Shown: positions 22,925 through 36,589 of the stretch, in pieces
How positions within the stretch are numbered: the first letter of the stretch is position 1
Layout of the letters: every line of letters begins with the position of its first letter
Origin: Costus lasius
Taxonomy: Eukaryota > Streptophyta > Magnoliopsida > Zingiberales > Costaceae
Direction: 5' to 3'
Length of the DNA: 64,000 nt
Assembly: GCA_027563935.2 (NCBI GenBank)
Contig: CM050454.1
Coordinates: 49,752,596 to 49,816,595, forward strand
The notes under the pieces: generated by a model
What the model was told of the DNA's origin: nothing
The model's input: the letters and a program-made list of their open reading frames with translations, nothing else
The model's database searches: none
Position numbers and translations under genes: made by a program

Positions 22925-23455
22925 TCACATATGGTACCCAGTACCCATGAATAAGAAGTAGATAATAGACCTCGGTAACACAATACCTGAAGCGGATGGA
23001 TTACATCCCTTCCTCTTTGCCATGCTCTTCTTGGCCATCAATCCTCTTCGAAATACCCATGCATTCCTAGTCTTCTGAAGTATTAGCTTCGAAGATACAG
23101 AACCATGGTCTTTCTCAGATTCAGGCACACATTCTGAAGGTCCAACAGAACTCTCCTGATCATTGTCTATAGAGCATGGTGTGAAGAGACCTTTGAGATG
23201 TATGATTAGATCATAGATCCCCATCTCATCACATTCAACCTTGACCTCTGGGGTCATGCACTCTAAGACAAGAGCAGTGTACAATTCGTTATCTTCACAA
23301 TGTTTAAGATAGACATTCCACTCCCAGTCATTAGTGAAATACACACTGGGCTGGGATGGAGGTCTTTCAAGAAGATGCACCTTATTTTCTTGTTTCAGTA
23401 TCTTGGACAAAATCTTGAACCATTTTGTCCAATTTGTCCCATCCAGTTTATGTTA
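22925..23455 (-). pseudogene. Gag remnant of B internal 1
   Basis: Minus-strand counterpart of 2949-3480. The first codons are disrupted: a small rearrangement near 23453 creates a stop before the KLDGTNWTKW motif. An open stretch of 161 codons (22925-23410) remains, covering the ECMTPEVKVECDEMGIYDL part of the Gag region. No zinc knuckle and no ATG at the family's usual start. Confidence 0.65.
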
Positions 23456-24986
23456 TTAAAGTTTCAATCTTAGATCAGAAGATGCCTTCTACAATAAGCA
23501 AATAAGTAAAGTAAGTACAATGATAAAGCATTTAATAAGGACTTTGAATTAAATGCTATGCTCCCACTACTTCCAAAACAAGTTGATAACTCTCTAACTC
23601 AACATGGAAATAGGTGAGTAGAATCCTAATTTCACATAAGGTCTCCGCGACTCACGAGGGTGAGTTGAGATGCACAGAGAGTCTCATGCTTCCTTAGGTA
23701 GGCATGCCAGCCAATTGTGCCATGCACAATTCCTCTTAGTTGAGACAGACTAGGCGCCTTGTGTCCAGCGAGGGTTGGATACAACACAAAACCCTATCCT
23801 CTCAACAGCTGCCTCTAGTAATTCATCATGTCAATGACATATGAAAAACTAGTCAAGTCTGGTCCTAACCGTTATGCCCAGGGCCAACAAATTTCCTTGC
23901 GAAGGCACGCCCAGGTTAAAACTGGACTGGGGAAATCATTGTCACCACACACCTTCTAAAGATAAGTGGGTGTGTCCCACGAGGGTGGGAAACAGTTCAC
24001 AACACCACCGATCGATAGTTTGATGAGGGCTACGCGTTAGAAGGCTATCGACTTGATATTGTATTGAGAGTTTTTGCATGTTTGTTTTATTCTTTTCTAG
24101 CATGCAGTTTTCCTATGGTTATGGCAGCAAAGGAAAAACATCACAGGCATGCTATGGATAAAATAATAAACCATCACAGGCATGCTATTTTGGTCGATAT
24201 GGTCATAGCCCTTTTCATACACCTAACTTGTCACAAGCCATGTGACATGTTATTGTGCATCCAAGGGTTGCGAGTCCCTGAAGCAAATCAGCCCATGCCA
24301 GAAGCCGAAAGCAAGTGTCCTTCCCTCAGCCGCAAGTCCATCACCAAGCTTCCAAAGCTGGCGCCACTCTGATATCGGTTGAAGAAGACACCTTGTTGTC
24401 TTTGATGAACCTTAACCTATCTCATGTAAACAATTCTACATCTATTCTAAGGAAAGATGAAAATATTACATCAAGAAGGGGGAGAACCACACGCAGGTGG
24501 AAGAAAGATTTTACAAGCATTCATCACAGCTGGAAACATGCTTCTACATCACAACACAGGAGGGCACTCGCTATGACCATATCAACCCATGGAAGAGACA
24601 AGTGGCGCATATATAAAATTTGAAAAAACCGTAATAATCAAATTTTATCCCCTTATGCGCCAACTCCATCCAAAGCACTCTCTTAATCAAATTTATGCTA
24701 AAATTGGGATCAAGTTTCATGATGATTTCATGGACCCTATCGGCTGGCAATTTTGTCAGATCAAGAGACCTGGCCAGTCCGAAGACACAATGCCCGTCCT
24801 ACTTGACAAAACTACGTGCGCCTTTGGTCTTAAATCCATCATAAACACAATCCAATTTTCGGCCATAAAAATTGATGAAAGAAGTTTGGATGAAAGCGCC
24901 TTCTAGGTTAAACGCGCATGGATGAACGAAAAATTTTCCAAAAATTTTTCACACAAGCAACGTACACCTTGTGTTTCTCGCAAGTA
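23456..24986 (-). other. Leader of B internal 1
   Basis: Non-coding leader. Hairpins equivalent to those of element A are at 23975-23990, 23764-23779 (one closing mismatch) and 23650-23665. The primer site lies at its right end. Confidence 0.6.
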
Positions 24987-24998
24987 GCTCTGATACCA
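24987..24998 (-). other. Primer-binding site of B internal 1
   Basis: Plus-strand GCTCTGATACCA, the complement of the initiator-Met site TGGTATCAGAGC, one base from the middle LTR. Confidence 0.92.
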
Positions 24999-24999
24999 C

Positions 25000-27222
25000 T
25001 GTTAGGGAATGCCGGGTGTAATTTAAAATTTTGCAGTCCCAGGACGCAGCGGAAGAAGCATTACACCCGAAACACATTCCTTTCCCAAGGATCCATGTGA
25101 GAGAGAAGACACAAGGATGTGTTAGAGATGTACCTCTTTTGCTTGTCTAGATGTCGAAGCCATGTTGAAGGCGCCCAAGTGTTCGCCCTATACAAGTATC
25201 CACGCGTCGACTCCTTGATCGTTGCTCCCTTCCACGCTCGGTGCTAGCCTCGGGAAGAGAATCGAGCCTTAGGGTTCCTTCACTCTTCTTGCGCCACCTC
25301 CAAGGTTCATGCGCCAAGTGCAAGGAAGATGCCGCCAACTCCTTATCCTCTTTACTCCAAGAGAAGAGGGAGAAGATAAGTTTCGGTCTTGAGGAAGATT
25401 AAAGGGAAATTGCGCCACTAAGTCCTTCTCCAAATCACGCCAAGAGGAGAGGAAGGAGAAGACTTGTGGTCAGTTGTTGGAAGAAGGGTTGCGCCACTTT
25501 GATGTTGTCACCCTTTGCCCTTGCTTTCGCCCCTCTATTTGTGTTCACGTCTCCAAGTGTTCATCATCTAGAGAGGGCGACAATGGGTCCTATAAATAGG
25601 ACTAGAGGCGGCTTGGGCAAGGGCTAGGATTACGCCAAGTGTATGGCTAGGATGAAGGAGTCTTGAGGTAAGGAAAGTCTCCAAGACTTTGCCATAAACC
25701 TCATTCAACCCATCCATATTTGTCCAAGCACTATATCAGCCCAAGACATGCCTTAAATGCATTCTTACCATCAAAGGATAAGTGGCTAGGCACAACATGG
25801 ATGAGGAATTTCGGCTAGAGTGGTGTCTTGGGAGAAACTAGGGTTTGAAGTAAGGTAAGTCTCCAAGACATTACCATATACCTCTTCCCTATGTCCATAT
25901 GCGCCTAGGAACTTCCCATAAAAGTTCTCAAGCCATATCAGCCCCAAGACTTGCCTTAGAAGCAAGTATTCCATCCAAGGAAGAAGGGCTAGGCGCCCTT
26001 TACTTCCATAATGAAGCAAAGGCGCCTCCCTCACCCCATTATGCCCCTAGGCGCCAATGGGGTGAGATTTCTCCCCATTATACCCTTTTAAGCCAATTCC
26101 TCTTCATGACAACTAATTATTGGGCCTCATTGGAAAATGAGCTAGCCCAAACTTCATGGCGTGGGTTGATTAAGCCATTGGATCTAATCCAATACAACCC
26201 TAATCCAAATGTGACCAATCTAGGTCAATTTCGGGTCAACCTGCCAAAAATGAAGTTTGGCTCCAATAACTTTCTTCCAACTCATCAGGCCCATTGGCGC
26301 TGATGAAATCTTCCAAATTGATCCAAGTTATCCAATAACTTGATCCTAAGGCTTCTGATTAAAGCAACGTCAAGAGTCTATTGCGTGCGACCCCGTAGGA
26401 TCCATATGACGATGGCAATGATGTAAACATCATAAGTAGTAAGGGGTATCTAGCAACACATCACTACTACCCATGTCATAGGACTTATGTCATTATGGCA
26501 ACAACTCCTAACAAACAACGAGGATTCCTATTGCATTACAGATCCCTTTGCCTAAGCTGATATCCTGCCATTGGATTAGTCTCAAGTTTATTATCCAATG
26601 CATTGGTCATGACTCAACAAGTGTGGCCACACTCTCCTGTCATGCACCAATAAAGTGGGGCGCCCCGAGTGGATATCATGCTTCCAATAAGGAAGGGGCA
26701 AATCCTCTATTGGTCATCCATGTCTCTACATGACTTATGACATGCCCAATGACAGTCCTTTTGATCTCCCAATTACGGAGAGACATAAGACTGTATTAAA
26801 GCACACCCATCATCAAATCTAGACATGAATACCTCAAGTCTAAGGATCAATGCAAACCTCTTGTATGTGAGATTGACTTGTTGACTAGACAAGTCAATCC
26901 TCACGGTGGATCACTCCAGTGCATCCAATGCACCTGTATGTCTGCGTTACTGTGCCCCGCACCTAACCAGCCCATACACCAGTCTCACATGTACCAAAGC
27001 TGTCCCATATCTACTAAGGTACCTTGTCTGGGGATAGCTTATGAGAATGGATCCAATCCGAACTCCTGGGACATTATTTATGCAACTCAATATATCAACG
27101 CAGGTAGAGAAGTCTGCATAATAACGACCATGCCTATATAAAGAGTAATAGTTCTATCAAAGTACATTCAAACAATGCCTGACCATGTCCATACATTGGT
27201 CTTCAGGGCATATACACCAACA
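25000..27222 (-). repeat. Middle LTR of composite B (2,223 bases)
   Basis: Shared LTR between the two internal regions. It retains the 15-base segment near 26193-26207 missing in both outer LTRs and has further private differences (for example near 25098, 25194 and 25376). Primer site on its left side and polypurine tract of internal 2 on its right (27223-27235). Confidence 0.95.
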
Positions 27223-29174
27223 ATCTCTCACTTGCACTAAGACCAAGGACAACTAGTGTTTAGTCAGTTCCAATGTCTCTAGTATGACCCATTTAGCTTC
27301 CGCTGCGCCAGAGGCTAGGTCAGTGGGTTTTTCCAGATTGCTATCTGTGTTTATTTTAACAAATTTGATCATCATCATTATCCATGATCTCTAAGATCAG
27401 ATGATTTGCTGCAGTACATACTTGAGCATTAAGTTCCTTCTCCTATGCTATGGTCCCAGTAATAACTATGCTGGACCATCAAGCACTATGAACTAGATCA
27501 AGTTCAAATGAATGAAGCTGCCTCCTTGGCTACCACAAGGAGCTGCAATGTACTCAGCCTTATTTGTAGAATCTTGCCACTTTGGTTTGCATAATGCTCT
27601 TTCAGCATACAACACCATAACAAGGCAAAGCGCAAATCCTGGCTGTGATCAATAGTTACTAGACTGGAACGAAGTGTCAGTGTACCCTTGTACACAAAAT
27701 TCTTTCCTGTCTATCATAGACTAGACTCCAATCCTTTATACTTCCCAAGTATATATATAAGGATTGCTTTCTCAGCTATCTAGTGTTTAAACACTAAGAT
27801 CTGATTGAAACTTGCTGGCTATGCTCCAGCATTTGCCACAAATGGTCTTGAGTATATTATTCAAAACATGATCCATCCTACATACCATGTATCAGGACTT
27901 TGGACCCATGTTAATACTCTCCAGCTGTGTCACAGGACACAACATGTTTGAGAGAGTCAGACCATATCTTCCTGGAAGGTATTAATATTTGGAATCATCC
28001 AATATAAACCTCTCCAGAAACTCTTGGATGAACATAGATTGACTAAAAGGGCAATGACTTTCTTGGATCTCTATCTATGGATCCTCATGCCTAGGATGTA
28101 GGCATCATTCCCTAGATCATTCTTCTCGGAATACATATCTTCCTTTTCTTCACCATGTGAAGAGCTGAGATGTCATTCTATGTGAGGAGAATATCATCAA
28201 TCATCTAGAACAAGAAATACTATTAAGGTGCTCCCACTGATCTTCTTGTAAACACATGCTTTTTCAACCATGCTTGCGTAATATCATGCATATCTATATG
28301 GCCTTGATATGAGAACTTTTTGGCTATTTCCTTATAGAAATCTTTTCAGATGTCCATGCAAGAAAAGCAATTATCATAACAACATGCCATAATTGATCAT
28401 GCAATTATAACAAGCAGATTCCTAATGGACTTAAAGCTCAGCTATTGGTGAAAATTTCATCATTATCCACCCAGTGGATTTGCCTGAAATCATTATTCAC
28501 TAGCTTCCTTTCTAAAGTAACAATGTTACCTTCCATGTCCATCTTCCTAGAAGATTTATTTATAGCCTGTGGGAATTACCCCTTTTGGCAGCTCATCCAA
28601 GTCCCAGACTTGACTAGCAGACATGGAGTCCATTATGGCCCTTAGCCATTTCTTGGAATCTGGTTCACCGACTGCTTCCATTTCCTCATAAGTCTTAGGT
28701 TCATGCTTGATGGAAAAATTCGTCATGCCTAGCATATCGAATCAATCCAGACTTATGTTGTTCCTGTGTTACTTGAACCTCAGGTTGACTTTCAACCTAT
28801 ATGTGAGATTTTGCTCTCTATGTGTGTCTAGTTATATTGTGGTTGATTCTGGACCTTGTCCAAATCAAATCTACTCCCACTAGCTTCTTTCAAAAGAAAT
28901 ACTTTCTCAAGAAAGACAGTTCTTTAAGCAACAAATAATTTGTTCTCCTTGGGATAGAATTAGCACTCTATAGTGCACCACAAACACATACTTTTGAATC
29001 ACTGCACATTACATTCCCAATTTCATTGAAGAAACGAGATATTTGCAGTTCGCAACTCAAAAGTTAACTTAGACATTTTCTTATGGAGTGGCAGTACATC
29101 TGTTTGCATAGCATCATAGTAGTATATTTGCATGACCATTCGAAGATGGAACCACATCCAATGTGTTCCTTTAT
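27223..29174 (-). pseudogene. B internal 2, pol remnant up to element C
   Basis: Starts with the complement of the polypurine tract (ATCTCTCACTTGC), then the same decayed RNase H and RT sequence as 20243-22150. Interrupted at 29174 by element C within the target TTTAT. Confidence 0.78.
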
Positions 29175-30858
29175 TGAAAGTCCCCTAAACAAAGGGGGGC
29201 GAAACCCTAGATAGGCGCATATGGAGGTTTTCATGCAGCGGAAGGGGTTTCTAGGATCTTTTCATATTATATGATCAACTTATAAGTGATTGCAAATAAG
29301 AATCAAGGAATCGATTCTCACCAAAGCCATTGCTTGGATGGCGTCTAGGAAGAAGAGACTCAAGCGCTTCTCCTCCAAATGGTGCGCACACAAATGATGT
29401 CGCCTACTCCCTTAGTGCTCCTTGTGCAAGCAAGGTTCTAAGGAGTTCTTGTCGAGTGAAAGGGATGAGAAGATTTTTCCTTCTTGGCTGAATCCTCACA
29501 AAGCTTCAAGGTGTCGCCACACACGAAAAGCGTCAAGAGGAATCTCGGGAAAGGCGAGAATAGAACTCACTTCTATTCGAACGTGATGCGTGTCTCATGT
29601 GGAGATCATGGTTTCCAAAAATAGAAACCCACATACGCTTAAACGTTCACGCCAAGTGAACTAGTCGTTACACCCTCTCCCCTTGAACCATGCGCTCACT
29701 TGATGAGCTGGTTCATTTTGATTTGGTTCAAAAACCAATCAAGCCAAGCCTTTAGTCCAGATCAAATTAAACCCTAAGGTTCCAGATCTAACCGTTCATC
29801 TCTTGATGCCCCTGATCTCACCGATCTAGCATCCATTCTCTCGATCGAAGCTTACCGATCTCAAGCCCTAATCAATCAAACATGATCAGACCAGATCTCA
29901 CTCACAATCAGAGATTAAATCCCTTTAAACTGAACCCTGACAATTCAGTCCACACGATCTGACTTAAGTAAGCCATATCATCAAATTGTGTGACCCTGAG
30001 GGTTTCCTTTAAATGTCGGTAACGATAACTTACGTTATCACGATCAGTGAGGGGTATCTAGCAACACATCACTGTCTCCCGATATAAAGGAAAGAGTCTT
30101 CCAAGACTACACCCAAACCACAGCACAAGTGTGAATCCACTTCACGAGGCATACATGATTCCTTTGCCACTGGATGTTCTTATTAGACAAGCGTGTCAAG
30201 CCTGTAGCTCCAATATGATGAGCATGATTAGATCAGATGATCATAGTCACCTGGGTATGGCCATACACTTTCTCAATCATCTCATTCGAGGGGGCCCCTT
30301 TAGAACATCACACTCCTTAAACAAGGAGACGGAAATCCTATATCTATCACTAGTGCCCTAACCTGACTCATGATCATTATCCAAGATAGTCTATAACCAT
30401 TATGTTTCAAATGATATTGAACTACCTCAAAACAATGACAATCATCATTTAGAAAAACAAGTGATCTCAAGTCAGAGGACATGTGCCACTTGTTGCAAAC
30501 AAGGATTATTCACATTGTGACAAGCAATTGAATATCCTAGTAGGGTCTGTCCAGTACATCCAATGTACCCATGAGTCTACATCTTATTCCATGCTCGAAG
30601 CATCCTATAAGATTAGAACACATATTAGTCTCAATCATATCAAGGCTGTCTCATGTTCACCAAGATATCTCGACTAAGGACATAGAGCATGTCAGCCTAG
30701 CTGAACAGCATTGAGACATTATTCAGAAGTACACTTATTGCAGCAGACAATGTAACAAACTGAATAACAACCATTGCCTTTATAAACTTAAGAGTTTATA
30801 CATGATACTGAAAGAATCCCAAGGCCTCAAACATTAGCCTTAAGGGCATACCCCAACA
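29175..30858 (-). repeat. 3' LTR of element C (1,684 bases)
   Basis: TGAAAGTCCCC...CCCCAACA on the plus strand. Same family as the LTRs at 36590, 40272, 59598 and 61405. Confidence 0.95.
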
Positions 30859-30872
30859 ATCTCCCACTTTCA
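30859..30872 (-). other. Polypurine tract of element C
   Basis: Plus-strand ATCTCCCACTTTCA; read on the minus strand it is TGAAAGTGGGAGAT immediately before the LTR. Confidence 0.85.
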
Positions 30873-30878
30873 CTTAAT

Positions 30879-33800
30879 CTAATGGTTGAGAAATCTCAAA
30901 CCCATATTAGTACAGTGCTTCTCATGCTTCTGCTGCACCAGAGGCTTGGTAAGCGGGTCAGCCAGATTGTCATCTGTATGAACCTTGCAGATTTTAATCT
31001 CACCACGATCAATGATCTCCCGGATCAAGTGAAACCGTCTCTGTATGTGCTTGGACTTCTGGTGCGACCGTGGTTCCTTTGCTTGTGCGATTGCTCCAGT
31101 GTTATCACAGAAGATAACCAAATGATCTGCACTCGAAGGAACAACACCAAGTTCCTGAATGAACTTACGAATCCACACTGCCTCCTTAGATGCTTCTGAG
31201 GCTGCAACATACTCGGCTTCTGTTGTGGAATCAGCAACAATAGACTGTTTGAAACTTTTCCACACAACTGCTCCTCCATTCAAGCTAAAAACATAGCCTG
31301 ATTGCAATCGGAAATCATCCTGGTCCGATTGGAACGAAGCGTTAGTATATCCTTCTATACTGAGTTCTTCCTGACCTCCATAAATCAAGAACATATCTTT
31401 GGTCCTCCGCAGATATTTTAAAATGTTCTTGACCGCAATCCAGTGCGCCTGACCTGGATTACTTTGGAATCGACTGGTCACGCTTAACCCGTAAGCGACG
31501 TCAGGGCGAGTACACAACATCGCATACATAATGGACCCAATAGCTGAAGCATAAGGCGTATTGTCCATTTCATCTTTCTCAGTCTGTGTTTGTGGACACT
31601 GACTCTTTGAAAGATTCAGACCATGTCTGACTGGAAGATATCCTCTTTTAGAATTCTCTAAATGGAATCTCTCCAGGACTTTATCGATGTAAGTACTCTG
31701 GCACAGCCCGAGAAGGCTCTTAGATCTATCCCTGTAGATCTTCACACCTAATACATAGGCTGCTTCTCCTAAATCTTTCATCTGGAAACATTTTCTTAAC
31801 CATGCCTTAACAGCATGCAGTTCAGGAATATCGTTTCCAATGATTAAGATATCATCGACGTAGAGGACTAGGAAAGTAATCACGCTCCCACTAAACCTCT
31901 TATATACACACGGGTCATCTTCATTCTTGATGAAACCAAACTCACTGATTGATTCATCAAAACGAATATTCCAGCTTCTTGATGCTTGTTTAAATCCATA
32001 AATGGACTTCTTTAACTTGCATATTTTATGACGATCTGATGGATTAGTGAAACCTTCAGGTTGTGTCATATACACATCCTCATCCAGTTTTCCATTAAGG
32101 AAAGCGGTCTTCACATCCATTTGCTAGATCTCATAATCGTAATATGCTGCTATCGCAAGAATAATCCGAATTGACTTGAACATGGCTACAGGAGAGAAAG
32201 TTTCATCATAATCTATCCCGTAGATTTGTTTGAAACCTTTCGCAACTAGCCTGCCTTTATAGGTAACCACGTTACCATCCATGTCAATCTTCTTCTTGAA
32301 GATCCATTTACAGCCTATAGGGATTACTCCCGGAGGCGGATCAACCAAATCCCAGACTTGATTATCTGACATGGAGTCCATCTCGGCTCGCATAGCTTCA
32401 AGCCATCTCGCTGACTCCGGTCCACTGACCGCATCCGCATAAGTGAGGGGTTCATCATGATCAATGATGTAGACTCCGTCATAGCGCTCAGGCTGTCGAC
32501 GGATCCTTCCCGATCTTCGCGGTTCCCGTGATATCTGAGCCTCAGGTTGTTCAATAACCTGTTCTACCGGCTCAGGCTCATCCAACTGTGCTTGACTACT
32601 TTGTCCTTCCTCTGGATTCTCATCCAGCTTTATTTCTCTCCCACTGGCCTCTTGCAGAAGAAATTCCTTCTCAAGAAAAATAGCCGTCCGAGCAACAAAT
32701 ACCTTGTTCTCTTTGGGATCGTAGAAATAATAACCCTTAGTTTCCTTAGGGTAACCGACAAAGATACATTTCTCAGATCTGCTCTCTAGTTTCCCAGAGG
32801 CGAGCTTTTTGACATAAGCCTCGCAACCCCAGATCTTAATAAATGTCAAGCTCGGCTGTTTCCCATACCATAATTCGTATGGAGTCTTTGAAACTGCCTT
32901 GGATGGCACTCGGTTTAGTACCTTTGCAGCTGTTTCCAGTGCAAATCCCCAAAACGAGTAAGGTAGAGTAGCTTGACTCATCATAGAACGAACCATATCT
33001 AGTAAGGTTCTGTTCCTCCTTTCGGACACACCATTCCATTGCGGTGTTCCTGGCGGAGTGAGCTGTGAGATAATCCCACACTCCTTCAGATAGTCAATAA
33101 ACTCTCGACTTAGGTATTCTCCACCTCGATCAGAACGAAGTGCCTTGATATTTCGGCCTAGCTGATTCTGTACTTCATTCTTGAACTCTTTGAACTTGTC
33201 AAAAGATTCACTTTTATGTCTCATTAGATAGACATACCCATATCTACTGAAATCATCAGTAAAGGTAATGAAGTATGAATAGCCACCTCTGGCATGTTTA
33301 CTAAATGGCCCACACACATCACTGTGTATAAGGTCAAGTAAACCTGAATCCCTTTGACCTTTGTTAGGAAAAGGAGACTTCGTCATTTTACCCATTAAAC
33401 AAGCTTTGCATGTATCAATCTCCTCATAGGAGAATGATCCCAGCAGTCCATGATCATGCAACCGCTTAATGCGCTTCTTGTTAATATGGCCTAAACGACT
33501 ATGCCATAACAAGGTGCTATCATCAGCATACTTGGCTTTCTTATTATCAATATTTTGTATAGAACATTCCATGTCCAACATGAATAATCCATTGTTAATT
33601 GATGCAGTAGCATAAACAATATTATCATAAGAAAGAATACACTTTGAAATATTGCATTCAAAGGAAAATCCTTTCCTGACAAGAGCAGGAATAGAGATAA
33701 TATTTTTCGTAATACTCTGAACAAAATAACAATTGTCCAGTTCTAATACAAGTCCAGATGGTAATGAGATGTAATAAACCCCTACAGCAACAGCAGCAAC

Positions 33801-34016
33801 CCGTGCCCCGTTTCCAACTCGTAGGTCCACCTCATGCTGTCCCACCTGTCTTCTTCTCTTGAGTTCCTGTACATTTGAACAAATGTGAACTCCACATGCA
33901 GTGTCCAACACCCATGAAATAGAAGAAGAAGATATCATGACTTCAGTCACAAATATACCTGAGCCAGAAGCGAAACTTCCCTTCTTATCTCCTTGGAGCG
34001 CTTTACAGTCCTTTTT
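30879..34016 (-). pseudogene. Copia pol of C (protease, integrase, RT, RNase H), one nonsense codon
   Basis: Continues the gag frame without a shift. Protease motif WVLDTACGVHIC lies near 33890-33925 and the pre-integrase HHCC domain (WHSRLGHINKKRI, CKACLMGK) near 33380-33530. The integrase D, D and E residues sit in LIHSDVCG, RSDRGGEY and NGVSERRN. RT has QMDVKTAFLNGKL and YVDDILIIGND (near 31840-31875). RNase H has TEAEYVAA and CDNTGAIA but reads GYTNASF, with Asn (codon 31341-31343) where the first catalytic Asp is expected. TAG at 32124-32126 replaces the Trp before QMDVKT. Everything else is open to the stop at 30879, so this is the best-preserved pol in the window. Confidence 0.92.
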
Positions 34017-34763
34017 CTAGTGACCCAGCTGGCCACAGTGGAAACATCTGTATTCCTTCGACCGCTTAACCTTTTGTTTCAGAGCCTTGTTGTAATTCTT
34101 GACAGGGGCTTTGCCCTTCTTCCCCTTCTTCTTGTTCCTGGAAGGAAACATCAAGACAGAGGTTGAAGGCTTTCTCTTTAGAGTCTCCTCTGTAGTCAAG
34201 AGCATATTCAGCAACTCTGCCGGAGTACAGTCGATCTTGTTCATATTAAAATTAATAATGAACGGATCAAAAGAGGCCGGGAGGGACTGCAGAATAATGT
34301 CTACAGCAAGCTCCTGATTGATGGTATGCCCCAGTTTCTCTAGAGCCTCTTTGTGCCCAATCATCTTGAGCACGTGAGCTCCCACTGGACTCCCTTCAGC
34401 CAGTTTGCTCTGAAAGAAAAGCTTGGTCAAATTATAGCGTTCAGTCCTCGCCTGTGCAGCATACAGCATCTTGAGGTTTGCTATAATTTCTATAGCAGAC
34501 ATATCCTCATGCTGACGCTGCAGCTGTGGCGTCATAGACGCTAGCATCAGGCAAGCGACATCAATGCTATCATTGACATGCTTTTCATAGGCATCCCGAA
34601 CCGCCCTTGCGGCGTTCGGAGCGGGTTGAGGCGGTATAGCCGTCTCGAGGACATACAGTTTCCTCTCTGCCTTAAGAACAATCTTAAGGTGTCCGAACCA
34701 GTCTGAGAAGTTTGGCCCAGCAAACTTCTCCCTTTCCAGTAGGGATCGCACATTGAAGCTCAT
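34017..34763 (-). pseudogene. Copia gag of C, ended by a Trp-to-TAG codon
   Basis: ATG at 34761-34763, MSFNVRSLLEREKFAGPNF, the usual copia Gag start that packages element RNA into cytoplasmic particles. A helical Gag core of about 200 residues (LMLASMTPQLQRQ, LFFQSKLAEGSPVGAHVLKM) is followed by a Lys-rich linker and the zinc knuckle CFHCGQLGH. The knuckle is cut by TAG (34017-34019), where related elements have Trp; the next residues still supply the final Cys in frame. Without that single change gag and pol would be one frame, the normal copia arrangement. Confidence 0.9.
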
Positions 34764-36575
34764 GGTGTTCGTTGCTGCAGGAATCTACAACAATGCAAGA
34801 ACAGCAAGGTCAGTATCAATGTTTAGAATCAATCCAGGACTTAAGAAAGATTCTTTTCTCACTATTTTATCTGACTGAAAAATCCATTAAAACAGTCCGA
34901 AAGAGTAACACTCTTTTAGTGAGATGGGATCCAGATTTCATACTTGGTCTCTGCGTCCCGCTCAGGCGAGATAAGTTGCACAGAGAGTACAAGCACTAAT
35001 TTCTGGTAGGCAGTCCCTGCCAATCGCCAACCCATGCGATTCCCCTTCATCTGGGCAATCCAGCAGACTGTGCCAACTGAGTTGGTACAACACAATCTCT
35101 GATCCCACAGATGGCTGCCTCCATATAGCTAACATATGCCCCATATGTAGCCTACATGGTCAAGCTGACCTGACCTACTCCCTGGACCACCACGTGCTAT
35201 GCTGAGCAACGAGAAGCGATAAATCCCTTCCCTGTAACACGCAGGTGTAATCCTGCACCGTCTGAAGATAGATGGGCGTGCCCACTGAGTGGGTACAACA
35301 CGGCCCCAACGATAGTCAGAACAGTGAGGTTTCGCGTCAGAAGGCTTACGAGCTTGATATTAAGCGTTGGATTTTAACGGTCTTTTATCTTCTTAACTAT
35401 CATGCAAACCCTATGGTGATAGCAGAAGATAAATAAATCATGCAAGTCTAATTATTTAAGCAATAAAAGAAAGCATGATGATCTTATGTGGTAAAAGCCC
35501 ATTAACCCTAAGTAAGACCTTAATTTAACTTAAGTCTTCACTTGAGCTCTCCATGGGTCTTTTGCATCTCATCTGGCCCAACCCAGGGCCCAAGCGCCCA
35601 CTGCAGCTCAGGTGCGCCCACCAGGTAAATGCGCCTGTCCCAGAGTCGAACCCTGGACCTCCCACCTGGTCAAGCCTCTGCTGCATGCGCCTCTGCCATG
35701 TGTGCTCTGTGCTCTTGTCTGATTAAATTACAATTTAATCTATCTAGACAAGTCTGACTCGCAGGTCAATTACACTTTATAAATTAAATGAAATGTGATG
35801 CGCAGATCACAAAAAAAAATTAATTTACAATTTATTAACCAGGCACGCAGGCCCCAGCACAGCACACATTAACACGGGCAGGCCACATAAGATTAAATAA
35901 ACAAGCATATGCTTACAATCAACATGTGATCCATTATGAAAATAAAATTTTGAAAAACCCCATTGGCATCAATTTTATTTTTCCTTATGTGCCCTACCAC
36001 CTTACAACGGTCCATTAATAGGGATCCACTCATCATGACTAGTCAGATCCACTTCCCTTGCATGCACCAAGTCCTAACTGACTTGAGTTGACCTAATGGT
36101 CAACCATGCATGCGCCAAGGGCTGAACAGCCTTCATGAGTTCTGGCAAGCGGGTGTAACCCCGGGCCTAACTCATGCGCGTTCACAGGTTGTCTCAACCA
36201 GACCTCGCTACACGCCCTTGATGCAGTCGACCTATAGCCACCTAATGCTTGCGCATAGGTGCCATCTGGTCGACCCATCTAGGCTGTCAGATGGTCTGAT
36301 CAGACTAGTTGGATCTTAACTAGAGATGACTTCAACCCTACTAACCCGTCTAAGGGTTTATAGTAGGCGCCACTTAGATCTAATAATAGTCACGCATGTC
36401 ATGAAGTTTTTTTTTTTTTTGAGAAAAACAACAAAGCGCAAACAACCATGCGCTAATGAAACATATATCAAGTTTCGGCATGAATAACTTACATGTAAAT
36501 TTCGCATGTAATTAAGATCTAAGCATACAAGGATCACAAAAGGCTAAAGCAATCATAAAATATGCATAAAACGAT
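34764..36575 (-). other. Leader of element C with three hairpins
   Basis: 1.8 kb, non-coding. Hairpins in minus-strand order: CCCAC/GTGGG with loop TCA (35281-35293), CCAAC/GTTGG with loop TCA (35073-35085), CTCGC/GCGGG with loop CTGA (34957-34970). They sit at the same relative places as those of families 1 and 2. A 14-base poly(T) run is at 36407-36420. The stretch about 36090-36340 matches 62760-63010 of element G. Confidence 0.62.
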
Positions 36576-36587
36576 GCTCTGATACCA
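36576..36587 (-). other. Primer-binding site of C, initiator-Met tRNA
   Basis: Plus-strand GCTCTGATACCA, two bases from the 5' LTR. Confidence 0.93.
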
Positions 36588-36589
36588 AT

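Noticed and set aside
24315..24906. Two 102-105-codon frames in the B leader, repeated at 42103-42694
   Set aside because: They are antisense to the leader of the minus-strand element, with no domain; their conservation follows from recent duplication of the composite.
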